Of a DNA stretch of 64,000 nucleotides, positions 8,861 to 15,840 are shown one piece after another (position 1 is the first letter of the stretch; every line of letters begins with the position of its first letter). Under the pieces are notes generated by a model. It made no database searches, was not told the origin of the DNA, and saw only the letters and a program-made list of their open reading frames with translations. The position numbers and the translations under genes were made by a program. The stretch covers positions 46,076 to 110,075 of the forward strand of contig JACRLW010000025.1 in NCBI GenBank assembly GCA_016235155.1, read 5' to 3'. The DNA is from Planctomycetota bacterium (GTDB lineage: Bacteria; Planctomycetota; UBA1135; UBA2386).

Positions 8861-9325
8861 TCACGCCGGATCGTCGTCCCAACGGGAACGGAACCAACGA
8901 CCGCCCTCTGCCAGCCACGACAAGAAACTGTCGTGGTAGGGCGCACGCAGCCGATCACGCAGCTCCGCGGGAGTCAGCCACGCGACGGCGAGGATCTCGC
9001 TGCCCGCCCGTGGTTCGCCGTCGTACTCCGCCACCGCGAAGAAGAACGAGCGCCACGCATGGTGCCGCGCCCCGGCCGCGATCCGTTCGCCCTCCTGCAC
9101 GAACAGGAACTCCGGCGCGCCGCGCATCGCGATGCCGAGTTCCTCGTCGAGTTCGCGCGCGAGCGCTTCGAGCACGAACTCGCCGGGCTCGACTTGTCCG
9201 CCGGGCAGGTCCCAGGTCGTCGTGCGGACGCCGCGCACGACGCGGTCGTTCTCGACCATGAGGATGCGATCGCCGCGGCGGAGCACCGCGAAGGCGCCGA
9301 GGAAGTCGGATGCTGGTCGGGTCAC
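8861..9325 (-). CDS. Nudix hydrolase, 154 aa
   Basis: A single-domain Nudix pyrophosphohydrolase. The Nudix box is complete in the order G-x5-E-x7-REL-x-EE-x-G-I (GGQVEPGE ... RELDEELGI, about residues 40-63), so the metal-binding glutamates are present. The N-terminus FAVLRRGDRILMVEN forms the first strands. The substrate is unknown; a nucleotide sugar or damaged nucleotide is typical of the family. The start is GTG 9325, which overlaps the stop of the upstream glycosyltransferase by 4 bp (GTGA on the minus strand, 9322-9325), so translation is coupled. The setting among glycosyltransferase and amidotransferase genes favours an NDP-sugar-related substrate, which is an inference. Confidence 0.9.
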   Translation of the reverse strand: MTRPASDFLGAFAVLRRGDRILMVENDRVVRGVRTTTWDLPGGQVEPGEFVLEALARELDEELGIAMRGAPEFLFVQEGERIAAGARHHAWRSFFFAVAEYDGEPRAGSEILAVAWLTPAELRDRLRAPYHDSFLSWLAEGGRWFRSRWDDDPA

Positions 9326-10482
9326 GTCGATCGGCCGAGCGCGGCTTCGTACGCCTCGAGCAGCGCTTCGGCAACGCGCGCGGGCTCGCAGGCCCTGACG
9401 AGTTCCGCCGCACGGTCCGCGAGGCGCGGCCGGCCCGCGGCGTCGAACGCGCGCACGCGAACCGCCAGGCCAGGGACCCCCTCGCTCTCCGGCGCGGGAT
9501 CGGGTCCGCCGCAGGCGGCCGCGAGATCGCGTACGCCGGGGACGTCGAATCCGAGCGTGGGCACGCCTGCGGCCGCCGCCTCGACGCCGACGATCGGAAA
9601 GCCCTCGCGACGGCTCGGGATCACCAGCAGGTCGATCGCCGCGACGATCGCGGCCGGATCCGGAGTCGTGGGCAGGATGCGCAGGCGACCGCCGAGTTGC
9701 GCGGCGGCGGCGCGCAGGGTCGCGCGCTCGGGGCCGTCGCCCAGCGCGACCCCGATCGCGGTCGGCACGCGCGTGAGGAGTTCGGCGAAGAGCGCGGGAC
9801 GCTTGATCCCGACCATGCGCCCGATGCAGCCGAGCACCAACGCATCGGGAGGTAGATCGAGGGCGCGCCGCGCGGCGATCTTGTCCGCGCGCGCGAAGGC
9901 GGCGGTCGCGACCGCGGGCGGGATCACGCGCACGTCGCGCGCGACGCGCAGGGTCGCGAGTTCGGCACGGCAGGACTCGCTGACCGCGACCAGCAGGTCG
10001 CTGCGCGCCGCGAACCAGCGCTCGATCCGACGCAGAGTCCACGAGCGGAAGGGACCGGCGTAGTCGGACAGCACGAGGCCGTGGAAGGTGTGCGCGATCA
10101 CGGGAACGCGCCGGCGATGCGCCGCGAGACGGCCGAGCCAACCCGCCTTGCTCGTGTGGGTGTGCACCACGTCGGGGGCGAAGGACGCGATCAACCGGGC
10201 CAACGCACGCAGCGCCGCGACGTCGCGGAGCGGAGCCACGCGCCGCCGCAGTGCGTCGAGCACGCAGATCCCGTCCGCGTCGCGTCCGGCGCGGAGCGCA
10301 GCATCGAGCTCGAGGAGGGGCGGTCCGCCGCCCGCGAGCGGCAGCGCGCTCTCGTCGTCGTCGCAGACCCCGACGACGAGGAGCGTCCGCACGCCGAGCG
10401 CGCGATGCGCGTGCCACAGCGCCAGCGCCTGCCGCATCGGCCCGCCGACGTTCGGCCGCGTCACGACGCGCAGGATCCTCAC
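9322..10482 (-). CDS. glycosyltransferase family 4
   Basis: A 386-residue GT-B glycosyltransferase. The N-terminal half begins ILRVVTRPNVGGPMRQ (acceptor-side glycine loop) and includes VVHTHTSKAGWLGRLAA and IAHTFHG, typical of WcaK/EpsD-like GT4 enzymes. The C-terminal donor half has LGCIGRMVGIKRP, ALGDGPERATL and the RREGFPIVGVEAAAAG loop near residue 304. It starts at GTG 10482, inside the stop of the asparagine-synthetase-like gene, and its own stop overlaps the Nudix start. It is therefore the middle of a tightly coupled leftward operon (amidotransferase, glycosyltransferase, Nudix hydrolase). The sugar donor cannot be predicted. It is likely cytoplasmic or peripheral to the inner membrane. 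Confidence 0.9.
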   Translation of the reverse strand: MRILRVVTRPNVGGPMRQALALWHAHRALGVRTLLVVGVCDDDESALPLAGGGPPLLELDAALRAGRDADGICVLDALRRRVAPLRDVAALRALARLIASFAPDVVHTHTSKAGWLGRLAAHRRRVPVIAHTFHGLVLSDYAGPFRSWTLRRIERWFAARSDLLVAVSESCRAELATLRVARDVRVIPPAVATAAFARADKIAARRALDLPPDALVLGCIGRMVGIKRPALFAELLTRVPTAIGVALGDGPERATLRAAAAQLGGRLRILPTTPDPAAIVAAIDLLVIPSRREGFPIVGVEAAAAGVPTLGFDVPGVRDLAAACGGPDPAPESEGVPGLAVRVRAFDAAGRPRLADRAAELVRACEPARVAEALLEAYEAALGRST

Positions 10483-12224
10483 CGCACCGCCTCGCGCGCA
10501 CGGTGCCAGAGCTCGTCGGCGACGAGCAGCCACAGCGCGTGGCCGAGCATCAGCGTTCCCTTGCGTTGGGCGTCGACCATGCGCCGCACGCCGCCGGGGT
10601 CGAGTGCGCCACGCTCGAGCGTGCGCTTGTCGAGCAGCAGGTCGGGCAGCGCATCGTCGCTCCGCCACCACCGATCGAGCGGGACGGCGAAGCCGCGCTT
10701 CTTCTGCGCGAAGTGACCGCGCGGCAGTTCCGCGGCGAAGCGCACGCGCAGGGGACGCTTGCCGAAGACGGCCAGCGGATCGCCGGCGACCTCGTCGCAG
10801 GCGAGGACGGCCGGGTCGAGGAAGGGACAGCGGCCTTCGATCTGCGCGGCGAGCGTCGCGACGTCGAGCTTGGGAAGCAGATCGCCGCGGAGGTACTGCG
10901 TGATCTCGCGTTCGCGCACGCCGTGCCAGCCGGGCGCCCGCGGCGCGGGCAGGTCCGCGTGGTGCAGTTCCGGCACGAGCACTGCGCGACGGAACGCCGC
11001 CGGCGACGCTTCGAGCAGAGCCTCGTGCGCGTCGTCCGCCCGCGCGGCGCGCAGGAAGCGTGCGCCCCGCGTCATCGACAGGCCGTCGCCTGCGGGCGCG
11101 AACCGGCGCAGGGCGCGCGGCACGCGCAAGAGGACGCGCAAGGCGCGATGGCGTGGATAGCCGAGCAGCACTTCGTCGGCGCCCTCGCCCGAGAGCAGCA
11201 CGCGCGCTCCGCTCGCGGCGACAGCACGCGCGAGGGCGAACACCGCGAGCACCGACGGATCGCCGAGCGGCAGGCTGGACCAGGCCGCGAGTTGGGGAGC
11301 GCGCGCGAGGACCGAAGCGTCGAGGTCGACCGGCACGAGTTCGAGCCCGAGCCGCGCCGCGACCGTGCTCGCCTGCGCGCGCTCGGCAGGATCCTCGCCG
11401 TCGGCACGGAGCTGGAACGCGCGCGGACGATGTCCTTGCGCGACGAGTTCGGCCGCGACGCACGCGCTGTCGATCCCGCCCGAGAGCGCGAGCGCCACGG
11501 GTTGCTCCGCCGACGCACAGCGCGCGACGCCGTCGCGGAACGCGTGAGAGAAGCGCTGCGGTGTGCGCGTGACACCGCCGCGGTCCGTCTGCTCGAGCAG
11601 GGCGCCGCGAGCGCGGTCGACGAAGACCCCGCTCGGCACGTCGACGAGCTCGAGCCCCCCCACCGCGCGCGGTGCGCTTTGCGCGAAGCCGAAGCGCAGG
11701 AGTCGGGCGCGCTCGGCGTCGGGCAGCGTGATCGACAGGCCGAGCGCTTCCAGCGCCGGCACGGTCGACGCGAAGGCGACGACCCGCGTCCCGTCGTGCA
11801 CCAGCCAGAGCGGCTTCTCACCGCAAGGATCACGTCCCAGCCAGAGTTCGTCGCGGATCGGATCGACCAGCGCGAAGGCGTAGGGTCCGGTGAGCGCGAG
11901 CAGGCCGGCCGCGCCGTCCGCCGCGAAGCGCAGCAGCAGCAACTCGGCGTCGTTGCGCGTCCGCGCCTGCGGGAAGCGGGGCCATTGGCTCGCGGCGTCG
12001 GTCAGGGCACCGTTGAGGACGGCGACGCGGCCGCTCGCTTCGCAGCGGATCGGCTGGTCGTGTCCCCGGTCGGTGATCGCAAGGCGCGCGACGCCGAGGG
12101 ACCAGTCGCCCGCTTCCGCACGGCACAGCGCGTCGCGCCCGCGCCAGCGGAGGGACTCCAGCGCTGCATCGAAGCGCGCGAAGAGGAGCCGCGAAGATCG
12201 CCGGACGCCGAGGATGCCGCACAC
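10479..12224 (-). CDS. asparagine synthetase B-like amidotransferase
   Basis: A 581-residue protein with an N-terminal Ntn-type glutaminase domain (about 1-200) and a C-terminal ATP-pyrophosphatase synthetase domain. GTG 12224 is the start because it places Cys at position 2 (MCGILG), as needed for the glutaminase nucleophile; a TTG two codons upstream would bury it. The synthetase half is well kept: LSGGIDSACV P-loop at 247-256, LLSGEGADEVLLGY, and KKRGFAVPLDRW. In the glutaminase half the usual N-G-E triad reads N-G-A (71-73), so the glutamate is lost, although ND-x-E (91-94) remains. It may use ammonia or have altered glutaminase activity. It is coupled to a glycosyltransferase by a 4-bp overlap, so the acceptor may be a sugar carboxylate rather than aspartate. 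Confidence 0.85.
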   Translation of the reverse strand: MCGILGVRRSSRLLFARFDAALESLRWRGRDALCRAEAGDWSLGVARLAITDRGHDQPIRCEASGRVAVLNGALTDAASQWPRFPQARTRNDAELLLLRFAADGAAGLLALTGPYAFALVDPIRDELWLGRDPCGEKPLWLVHDGTRVVAFASTVPALEALGLSITLPDAERARLLRFGFAQSAPRAVGGLELVDVPSGVFVDRARGALLEQTDRGGVTRTPQRFSHAFRDGVARCASAEQPVALALSGGIDSACVAAELVAQGHRPRAFQLRADGEDPAERAQASTVAARLGLELVPVDLDASVLARAPQLAAWSSLPLGDPSVLAVFALARAVAASGARVLLSGEGADEVLLGYPRHRALRVLLRVPRALRRFAPAGDGLSMTRGARFLRAARADDAHEALLEASPAAFRRAVLVPELHHADLPAPRAPGWHGVREREITQYLRGDLLPKLDVATLAAQIEGRCPFLDPAVLACDEVAGDPLAVFGKRPLRVRFAAELPRGHFAQKKRGFAVPLDRWWRSDDALPDLLLDKRTLERGALDPGGVRRMVDAQRKGTLMLGHALWLLVADELWHRAREAVR

Positions 12225-12282
12225 GCGCAAGAGACGTTAGCCGCCGCGCCCGCCTTCCGCGCGCGCGGCCGTCACGCGACTC

Positions 12283-12792
12283 TCAGCCGACCTGCGCGAA
12301 CAACCAGAGGTGCCAACCAAGGAGCACGGAGTAGCCGCCGAGGATCACGGCAAGGCCGAGCTTCGCGAAGCGGAAGTTCTTGGCCACGGTGAGCACCGCG
12401 ACGCAGACCCCGATGCCGAGGCTCTTGAGCGCGATGAACGGCCAGGTGCCGACGCGCAGCACGGCGTCGACGAGCGGGTTGAGCTCCGTGCCGCCGTGCG
12501 AGAGGAAGAAGATCGTGAAGAACGCGTCGAGGAAGTTGAGGGCGACGATCGCGACGACGACGAGGAAGAGGCGCGAGCCGTGCACGTCGACGAAGGCTTC
12601 GCGATCATCGAACGCGCGGCGGCCGGCGAGTTGGCGCCGGCCGCCGAAGAACGTGTAGCGGGAGAGCAGGGGAGTCGGTCGGAGACGGCGATCGGGCCCG
12701 CGGTAGGGCGCGGCGGAGTCCTCGAGCAGAACGGCGACGAGCTGCGGGGCGGGCGCGGTCACGAGGTGAGCGTACGACACGCTCGGGCGCAT
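12283..12792 (-). CDS. DUF5658 family membrane protein
   Basis: A 169-residue protein with an Arg-rich cytosolic N-terminal part carrying the motif YRGPDRRLRPTPLLSRY and GGRR (about residues 30-53), followed by three hydrophobic segments near residues 74-98, 117-137 and 144-166. The first contains NFLDAFFT followed by GGTELNPL, the usual DUF5658 signature. Function is unknown for the family. It starts at ATG 12792. It lies 73 bp below a small lipoprotein gene and 58 bp above the asparagine-synthetase-like gene in the same direction, so it is probably part of the same leftward transcript. Confidence 0.8.
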   Translation of the reverse strand: MRPSVSYAHLVTAPAPQLVAVLLEDSAAPYRGPDRRLRPTPLLSRYTFFGGRRQLAGRRAFDDREAFVDVHGSRLFLVVVAIVALNFLDAFFTIFFLSHGGTELNPLVDAVLRVGTWPFIALKSLGIGVCVAVLTVAKNFRFAKLGLAVILGGYSVLLGWHLWLFAQVG

Positions 12793-12865
12793 GGCGGATG
12801 CGCGGGACGGGGCTGGCGGCGTCGGGCCGGTGCCAGCGGCCTTACGTGCGCGAGATTTCCGCGGC

Positions 12866-13300
12866 TCACCCGCGGCGCGGGGTCCAGGTCACCGCGATCG
12901 CCCGGCCGTCGAGCTCGGCCGCGTAGCCGCCGTCCCAGCGTTTCGTCCCGGCGCCGTCGGGCAGCTGGCCGCGGACGACCGACCAGAGCAGTGCGAAGTC
13001 GGCTTCGTCCTTCAGCGCGAGCGCGGCTGCTCGACCGTCGACGAGCTTCTTCACGGTGCCGCCGCCTTCGCGCACGAACTCCGTGTGCGTGCCGTCGGCG
13101 TGGCTCGACCAGCGGAAGCGCGAAGCGTCGAACTCGAGTTCGCCCGCGAGCGTGCGTTGTCCGCCCGCGTCGCGGATCTCGATGCGCACGTCGCCGCGGA
13201 GCGCCGCCATCTCGGCGAGCAGCGGCGCCTCGCCTCCGCAGCCGGCGAGGAGGAGCGCCGTCGCGAATGGTGCCGGTGGAGAGCCGATGCGGGTGCGCAT
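12866..13300 (-). CDS. small lipoprotein, unknown function
   Basis: A 144-residue protein. ATG 13300 is preferred because it opens directly onto a lipoprotein signal ending in ATALLLAGC (Cys at about residue 21). An upstream in-frame ATG at 13342 would give a 14-residue charged extension before the signal. The mature part is beta-rich with alternating charged and hydrophobic residues (GDVRIEIRDAGGQRTLAGELEFD; ELDGRAIAVTW), consistent with a single small beta-barrel or sandwich domain. It has no family match that I know. It would be anchored to the inner or outer membrane. It is the first leftward gene in the cluster and is divergent from the rlmI-like pseudogene at 13372. Confidence 0.65.
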   Translation of the reverse strand: MRTRIGSPPAPFATALLLAGCGGEAPLLAEMAALRGDVRIEIRDAGGQRTLAGELEFDASRFRWSSHADGTHTEFVREGGGTVKKLVDGRAAALALKDEADFALLWSVVRGQLPDGAGTKRWDGGYAAELDGRAIAVTWTPRRG

Positions 13301-13371
13301 GGTGAGGGCGCGGATCAGAACGTGCGAACGGCGGAGCGACAAGCGGTGCCTTCGGCTCTACAACGCGCGCC

Positions 13372-14444
13372 GTGCTGCCGGAGCTGCGCCTGAAGATCCG
13401 GGTCCACGGCCGCCATCCGTGGTTCTTCCGCAAGATGATCGTGCGGCCGGAGCGGGTCGTGCCTGCGGGTTCGTTCGTGCGCGTCGCCGACCGCGACGGC
13501 CGGGCGGTCGGAGTCGGCTTCTACAACCCCCGCACCGATCTCGCGCTGCGGATGCTCGGGCGAGCGGGTGATGCAAACGCGAGCGAGGACGCGGATGCGA
13601 TGCTCGCGGCCCTGCTCGACTCCGCGATCGCGCTGCGCGACGACGTCCTGCAGTCGTGGCGCAGGTCTTCGCCCTCGGCGTGCAGAAGCGCATCGAGCGC
13701 ATCGGCGAGCGACTGCTCGCACGGTGGCCGAAGGCGCGCCTGGTCCTCACGCTCGATGCGACGGCGAAGGAGCGCGAGGGGCTCGAGCCGCTGCCGCCGC
13801 CGGGGCGCGTCGAGGTGAACGTCGTCGAACACGGCGTGCGCTATGCGGTGCGCGCGGGCCACGGCCACAAGACCGGCTTCTTCGCCGACCAGCGCGACAA
13901 CCGCCAGCTCGTGCGGCGCCTGAGCAAGGGTCGCAAGGTGCTCGATCTCTGCTGCAATGCCGGCGGCTTCGCCATCAACGCGGTGCGCGGCGGCGCGCGC
14001 GAGGTCGTCGCCGTCGACCTCGACGAAGAGAGCGTCGCGCGGACCCGCGAGAACGCGGCGCGCAACGATGCGAAACTCGAGGTCCGTCACGGCGACGCGT
14101 TCGACGCCTTGCGCGAGCTGAAGTCCGGCTCGTTCGACCTGCTGGTCCTCGATCCGCCGAAGTGGGCCAACGGCAAGGACGAGGTCGAAGCCGGCGTGCG
14201 GCGCTACTTCGACTTCAACCGTCTCGCGTTCGACCGCGCCGGTCGCGGCGCGCTGGTGCTGACGTGTTCGTGTTCGGGCGCGGTCAGCGAGTCGCGCTTC
14301 CTCGCCGTCCTCCGTGACGCCGCCACCGAAGCCGGCCGCGACGTGCGCCTGCTCGACGTGAGCGGCGCGGGGCCTGACCACCCGATCGCGCTCGAATGCC
14401 AGGAGACCCGCTACCTGAAGGCCGTGCTCCTGGAGCTGCGATGA
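13372..14444 (+). pseudogene. RlmI-family rRNA cytosine-C5 methyltransferase, frameshifted with internal deletion
   Basis: The first part (GTG 13372 to about 13653) encodes a PUA domain (LKIRVHGRHPWFF ... VGFYNPRTDLALRML) and the beginning of the linker (ALRDDVLQ). The rest is in another frame from about 13656 to the stop at 14444: AQVFALGVQKR, the SAM-binding motif VLDLCCNAGGFAINA and the catalytic-loop motif LDPPKW. RlmI proteins have some 30-35 residues between these parts, including the conserved RLVHGEGDGLPGL-type segment. They are missing here, and the join is out of frame. Intact homologues methylate a cytosine in 23S rRNA. This copy is either a true pseudogene or an assembly/sequencing deletion of about 90-100 bp. 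The stop overlaps an ATG (ATGA 14441-14444) that once probably led into the Nudix gene. Confidence 0.85.
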
Positions 14445-14452
14445 TCGACGAC
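14384..14452 (+). repeat. 69-bp direct repeat, left copy
   Basis: These 69 bp cover the last 20 codons of the rlmI-like gene, its ATGA stop/start overlap and the first codons after it (M-I-D-D). They match 14904-14972 at 60 of 69 positions by my alignment (87%), with an offset of exactly 520 bp and no gaps. The two copies bracket the RhuM fragment. Beyond the repeat, the left copy leads into sequence unrelated to the Nudix gene. Confidence 0.9.
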
Positions 14453-14532
14453 AAGCCTTGGCCCGCTGTGCCGGCGCGGATCGCTTCCCCGAGGCATCAC
14501 CGCGTGGTCCTGAAGCCGGGGCTGCTGCCGAG

Positions 14533-14964
14533 ATGAGTTCCCAAGACGCTTTCCCCGGCGGCGAAGTCATCGTCTATCGAGCGCCGGAAGGGCAGGTGCG
14601 GGTCGACGTGCGCCTCGAACGGGAGACCGTCTGGTTGACCCAGCAGCAGATGGCTGAGTTGTTCGGACGCGAGCGCTCGGTCATCACCAAGCCTGTCCGC
14701 AACCTGTTCAAGGAAGGGGAGCTTGGCGAGGAGAGCAATGTGCACTTCTTGCACGTTGCCGGGTCCGACAAGCCGGTCGGCTTCTACAGCCTCGACGTCA
14801 TCATCTCGGTCGGCTACCGCGTCAAGTCGCTCCGCGGCACGCAGTTCCGCATCTGGGCGACGACCACGCTCCGCGAGCATCTGCTGAGCGACTGGACCAA
14901 GAAGATCGCGCTCGATTGCAAGGAGACCCGCAATCGGAAGGCGGCACTCCTGGGGCTGCGATGA
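14533..14964 (+). pseudogene. RhuM family protein, C-terminally truncated
   Basis: ATG 14533 opens MSSQDAFPGGEVIVYRAPEGQ and continues through the conserved RhuM N-terminal region: VRLERETVWLTQQQMAELFGRERSVI, FKEGELGEESNV, FYSLDVIISVGYRV and RGTQFRIWATTTLREHL. RhuM proteins are normally about 330 residues. Here the match ends after about 126 residues and the frame runs into the right-hand copy of the 69-bp repeat, ending CKETRNRKAALLGLR. RhuM proteins occur in pathogenicity islands and next to restriction or toxin-antitoxin genes; their activity is not settled. The final stop overlaps the Nudix ATG by 4 bp. The base composition of the fragment is visibly less GC-rich than its neighbours, which suggests acquisition by transfer. 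Confidence 0.8.
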
Positions 14965-14972
14965 TCGACGAC
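14904..14972 (+). repeat. 69-bp direct repeat, right copy
   Basis: Second copy of the repeat at 14384-14452, differing at 9 of 69 positions. It supplies the C-terminal tail of the RhuM fragment (IALDCKETRNRKAALLGLR, against IALECQETRYLKAVLLELR at the true end of the methyltransferase) and the ATGATCGACGAC that starts the intact Nudix gene. It therefore marks the original downstream junction. Confidence 0.9.
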
Positions 14973-15530
14973 GCGGCGCTGCGCGCGGTCCTCGACCCCG
15001 TGCCCTCGGCCTTCGACCTGCGCGCGGACCTGCGCCTCGCCGCGGTCCTCGTGCCGTGGATCGTCCAGGACGGTGCGGATCACCTGCTGCTGACCCGCCG
15101 CCGCGAGGATCTCCCCCAGCATCCCGGCCAGATCTCCTTTCCCGGCGGTGCGCGCGAAGGCGACGAGGACCCGGTGAGCTGCGCCTTGCGCGAGAGCGAG
15201 GAGGAGATCGGGATCGATGCGCGCCGCGTCGTCGTGCTCGGGTCCCTGCCGCCGCGCGTGAGCATCGGAGGCTTCTGGGTGCACGTGATCGTCGGTCGCG
15301 TTCCGGCCGACGTGGTGCTGCGACCCGATCCGCGAGAAGTGGCGAGCGTGCGGGCCTGGCCGCTCGCCGTGCTGCGTGATCCGACGCGCTGGCAGGAGCG
15401 CGCGCCGGCGATCGATCCGGCGCGGCGGCCGATGCCGCACCTCGATTGGGAGGGCGAGACCTTGTGGGGACTGACGGCGAGGTTCGTGCTCGACCTGTGC
15501 GGGCGTTGCTACCCTCGCGCGCCCAGGTGA
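14961..15530 (+). CDS. Nudix hydrolase, CoA pyrophosphatase type (NudL-like)
   Basis: A 189-residue Nudix protein of the CoA-diphosphatase group, which splits CoA or its oxidised forms into phosphopantetheine and adenosine 3',5'-bisphosphate. The N-terminal strand AAVLVPWI and the segment LLLTRRREDLPQHPGQISFPGGAREGDED match the family signature (RxxxLxxHxGQISFPGG). The Nudix box continues ALRESEEEIGID with all metal-binding glutamates. The start ATG 14961 lies in an ATGA overlap with the RhuM fragment's stop. The same overlap exists at the end of the rlmI-like gene at 14441, so this gene was probably first coupled to that methyltransferase. Confidence 0.9.
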   Translation: MIDDAALRAVLDPVPSAFDLRADLRLAAVLVPWIVQDGADHLLLTRRREDLPQHPGQISFPGGAREGDEDPVSCALRESEEEIGIDARRVVVLGSLPPRVSIGGFWVHVIVGRVPADVVLRPDPREVASVRAWPLAVLRDPTRWQERAPAIDPARRPMPHLDWEGETLWGLTARFVLDLCGRCYPRAPR

Positions 15531-15561
15531 TGGACCGAAGGTCAACGACGCGTCGTGCCGC

Positions 15562-15753
15562 GTGACGGTCGAAGATCACCCTGCGCCCTTGAAGGATCTG
15601 GAGCTCTTCCGTCGGTTTCGCCTCGACGAGGAACTCAACGCGATCACGTGGCCGTCCGGCGCCGACCTCGCGCCCGAGTTCCTCTACGAGCAGGCATCCC
15701 GAGGAGCGGATTCCGGCGGCAGTCCGCGCAGGCGAAGCAATCGGCCGGCATGA
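15562..15753 (+). pseudogene. DUF2442 protein remnant (C-terminal half)
   Basis: A short frame whose first 42 codons (PLKDLELFRRFRLDEELN, then ITWPSGADLAPEFLYE) match the C-terminal half of DUF2442 proteins. These are about 80-90 residues long and often form toxin-antitoxin-like pairs with DUF4160 proteins. The N-terminal half is absent, no good start precedes it, and the last 17 residues look unrelated. No DUF4160 partner lies nearby. I read this as a decayed remnant next to the RhuM fragment. It ends 87 bp before the pheT stop on the other strand. Confidence 0.65.
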
Positions 15754-15840
15754 CCCGACCTGGACTCACTCGCTGCGGCCGCCCGAGGCAGCAGGGAGCG
15801 ACGTCGAAGACGGGGCCACGGTGACGGGTCCAGCCCGGCC

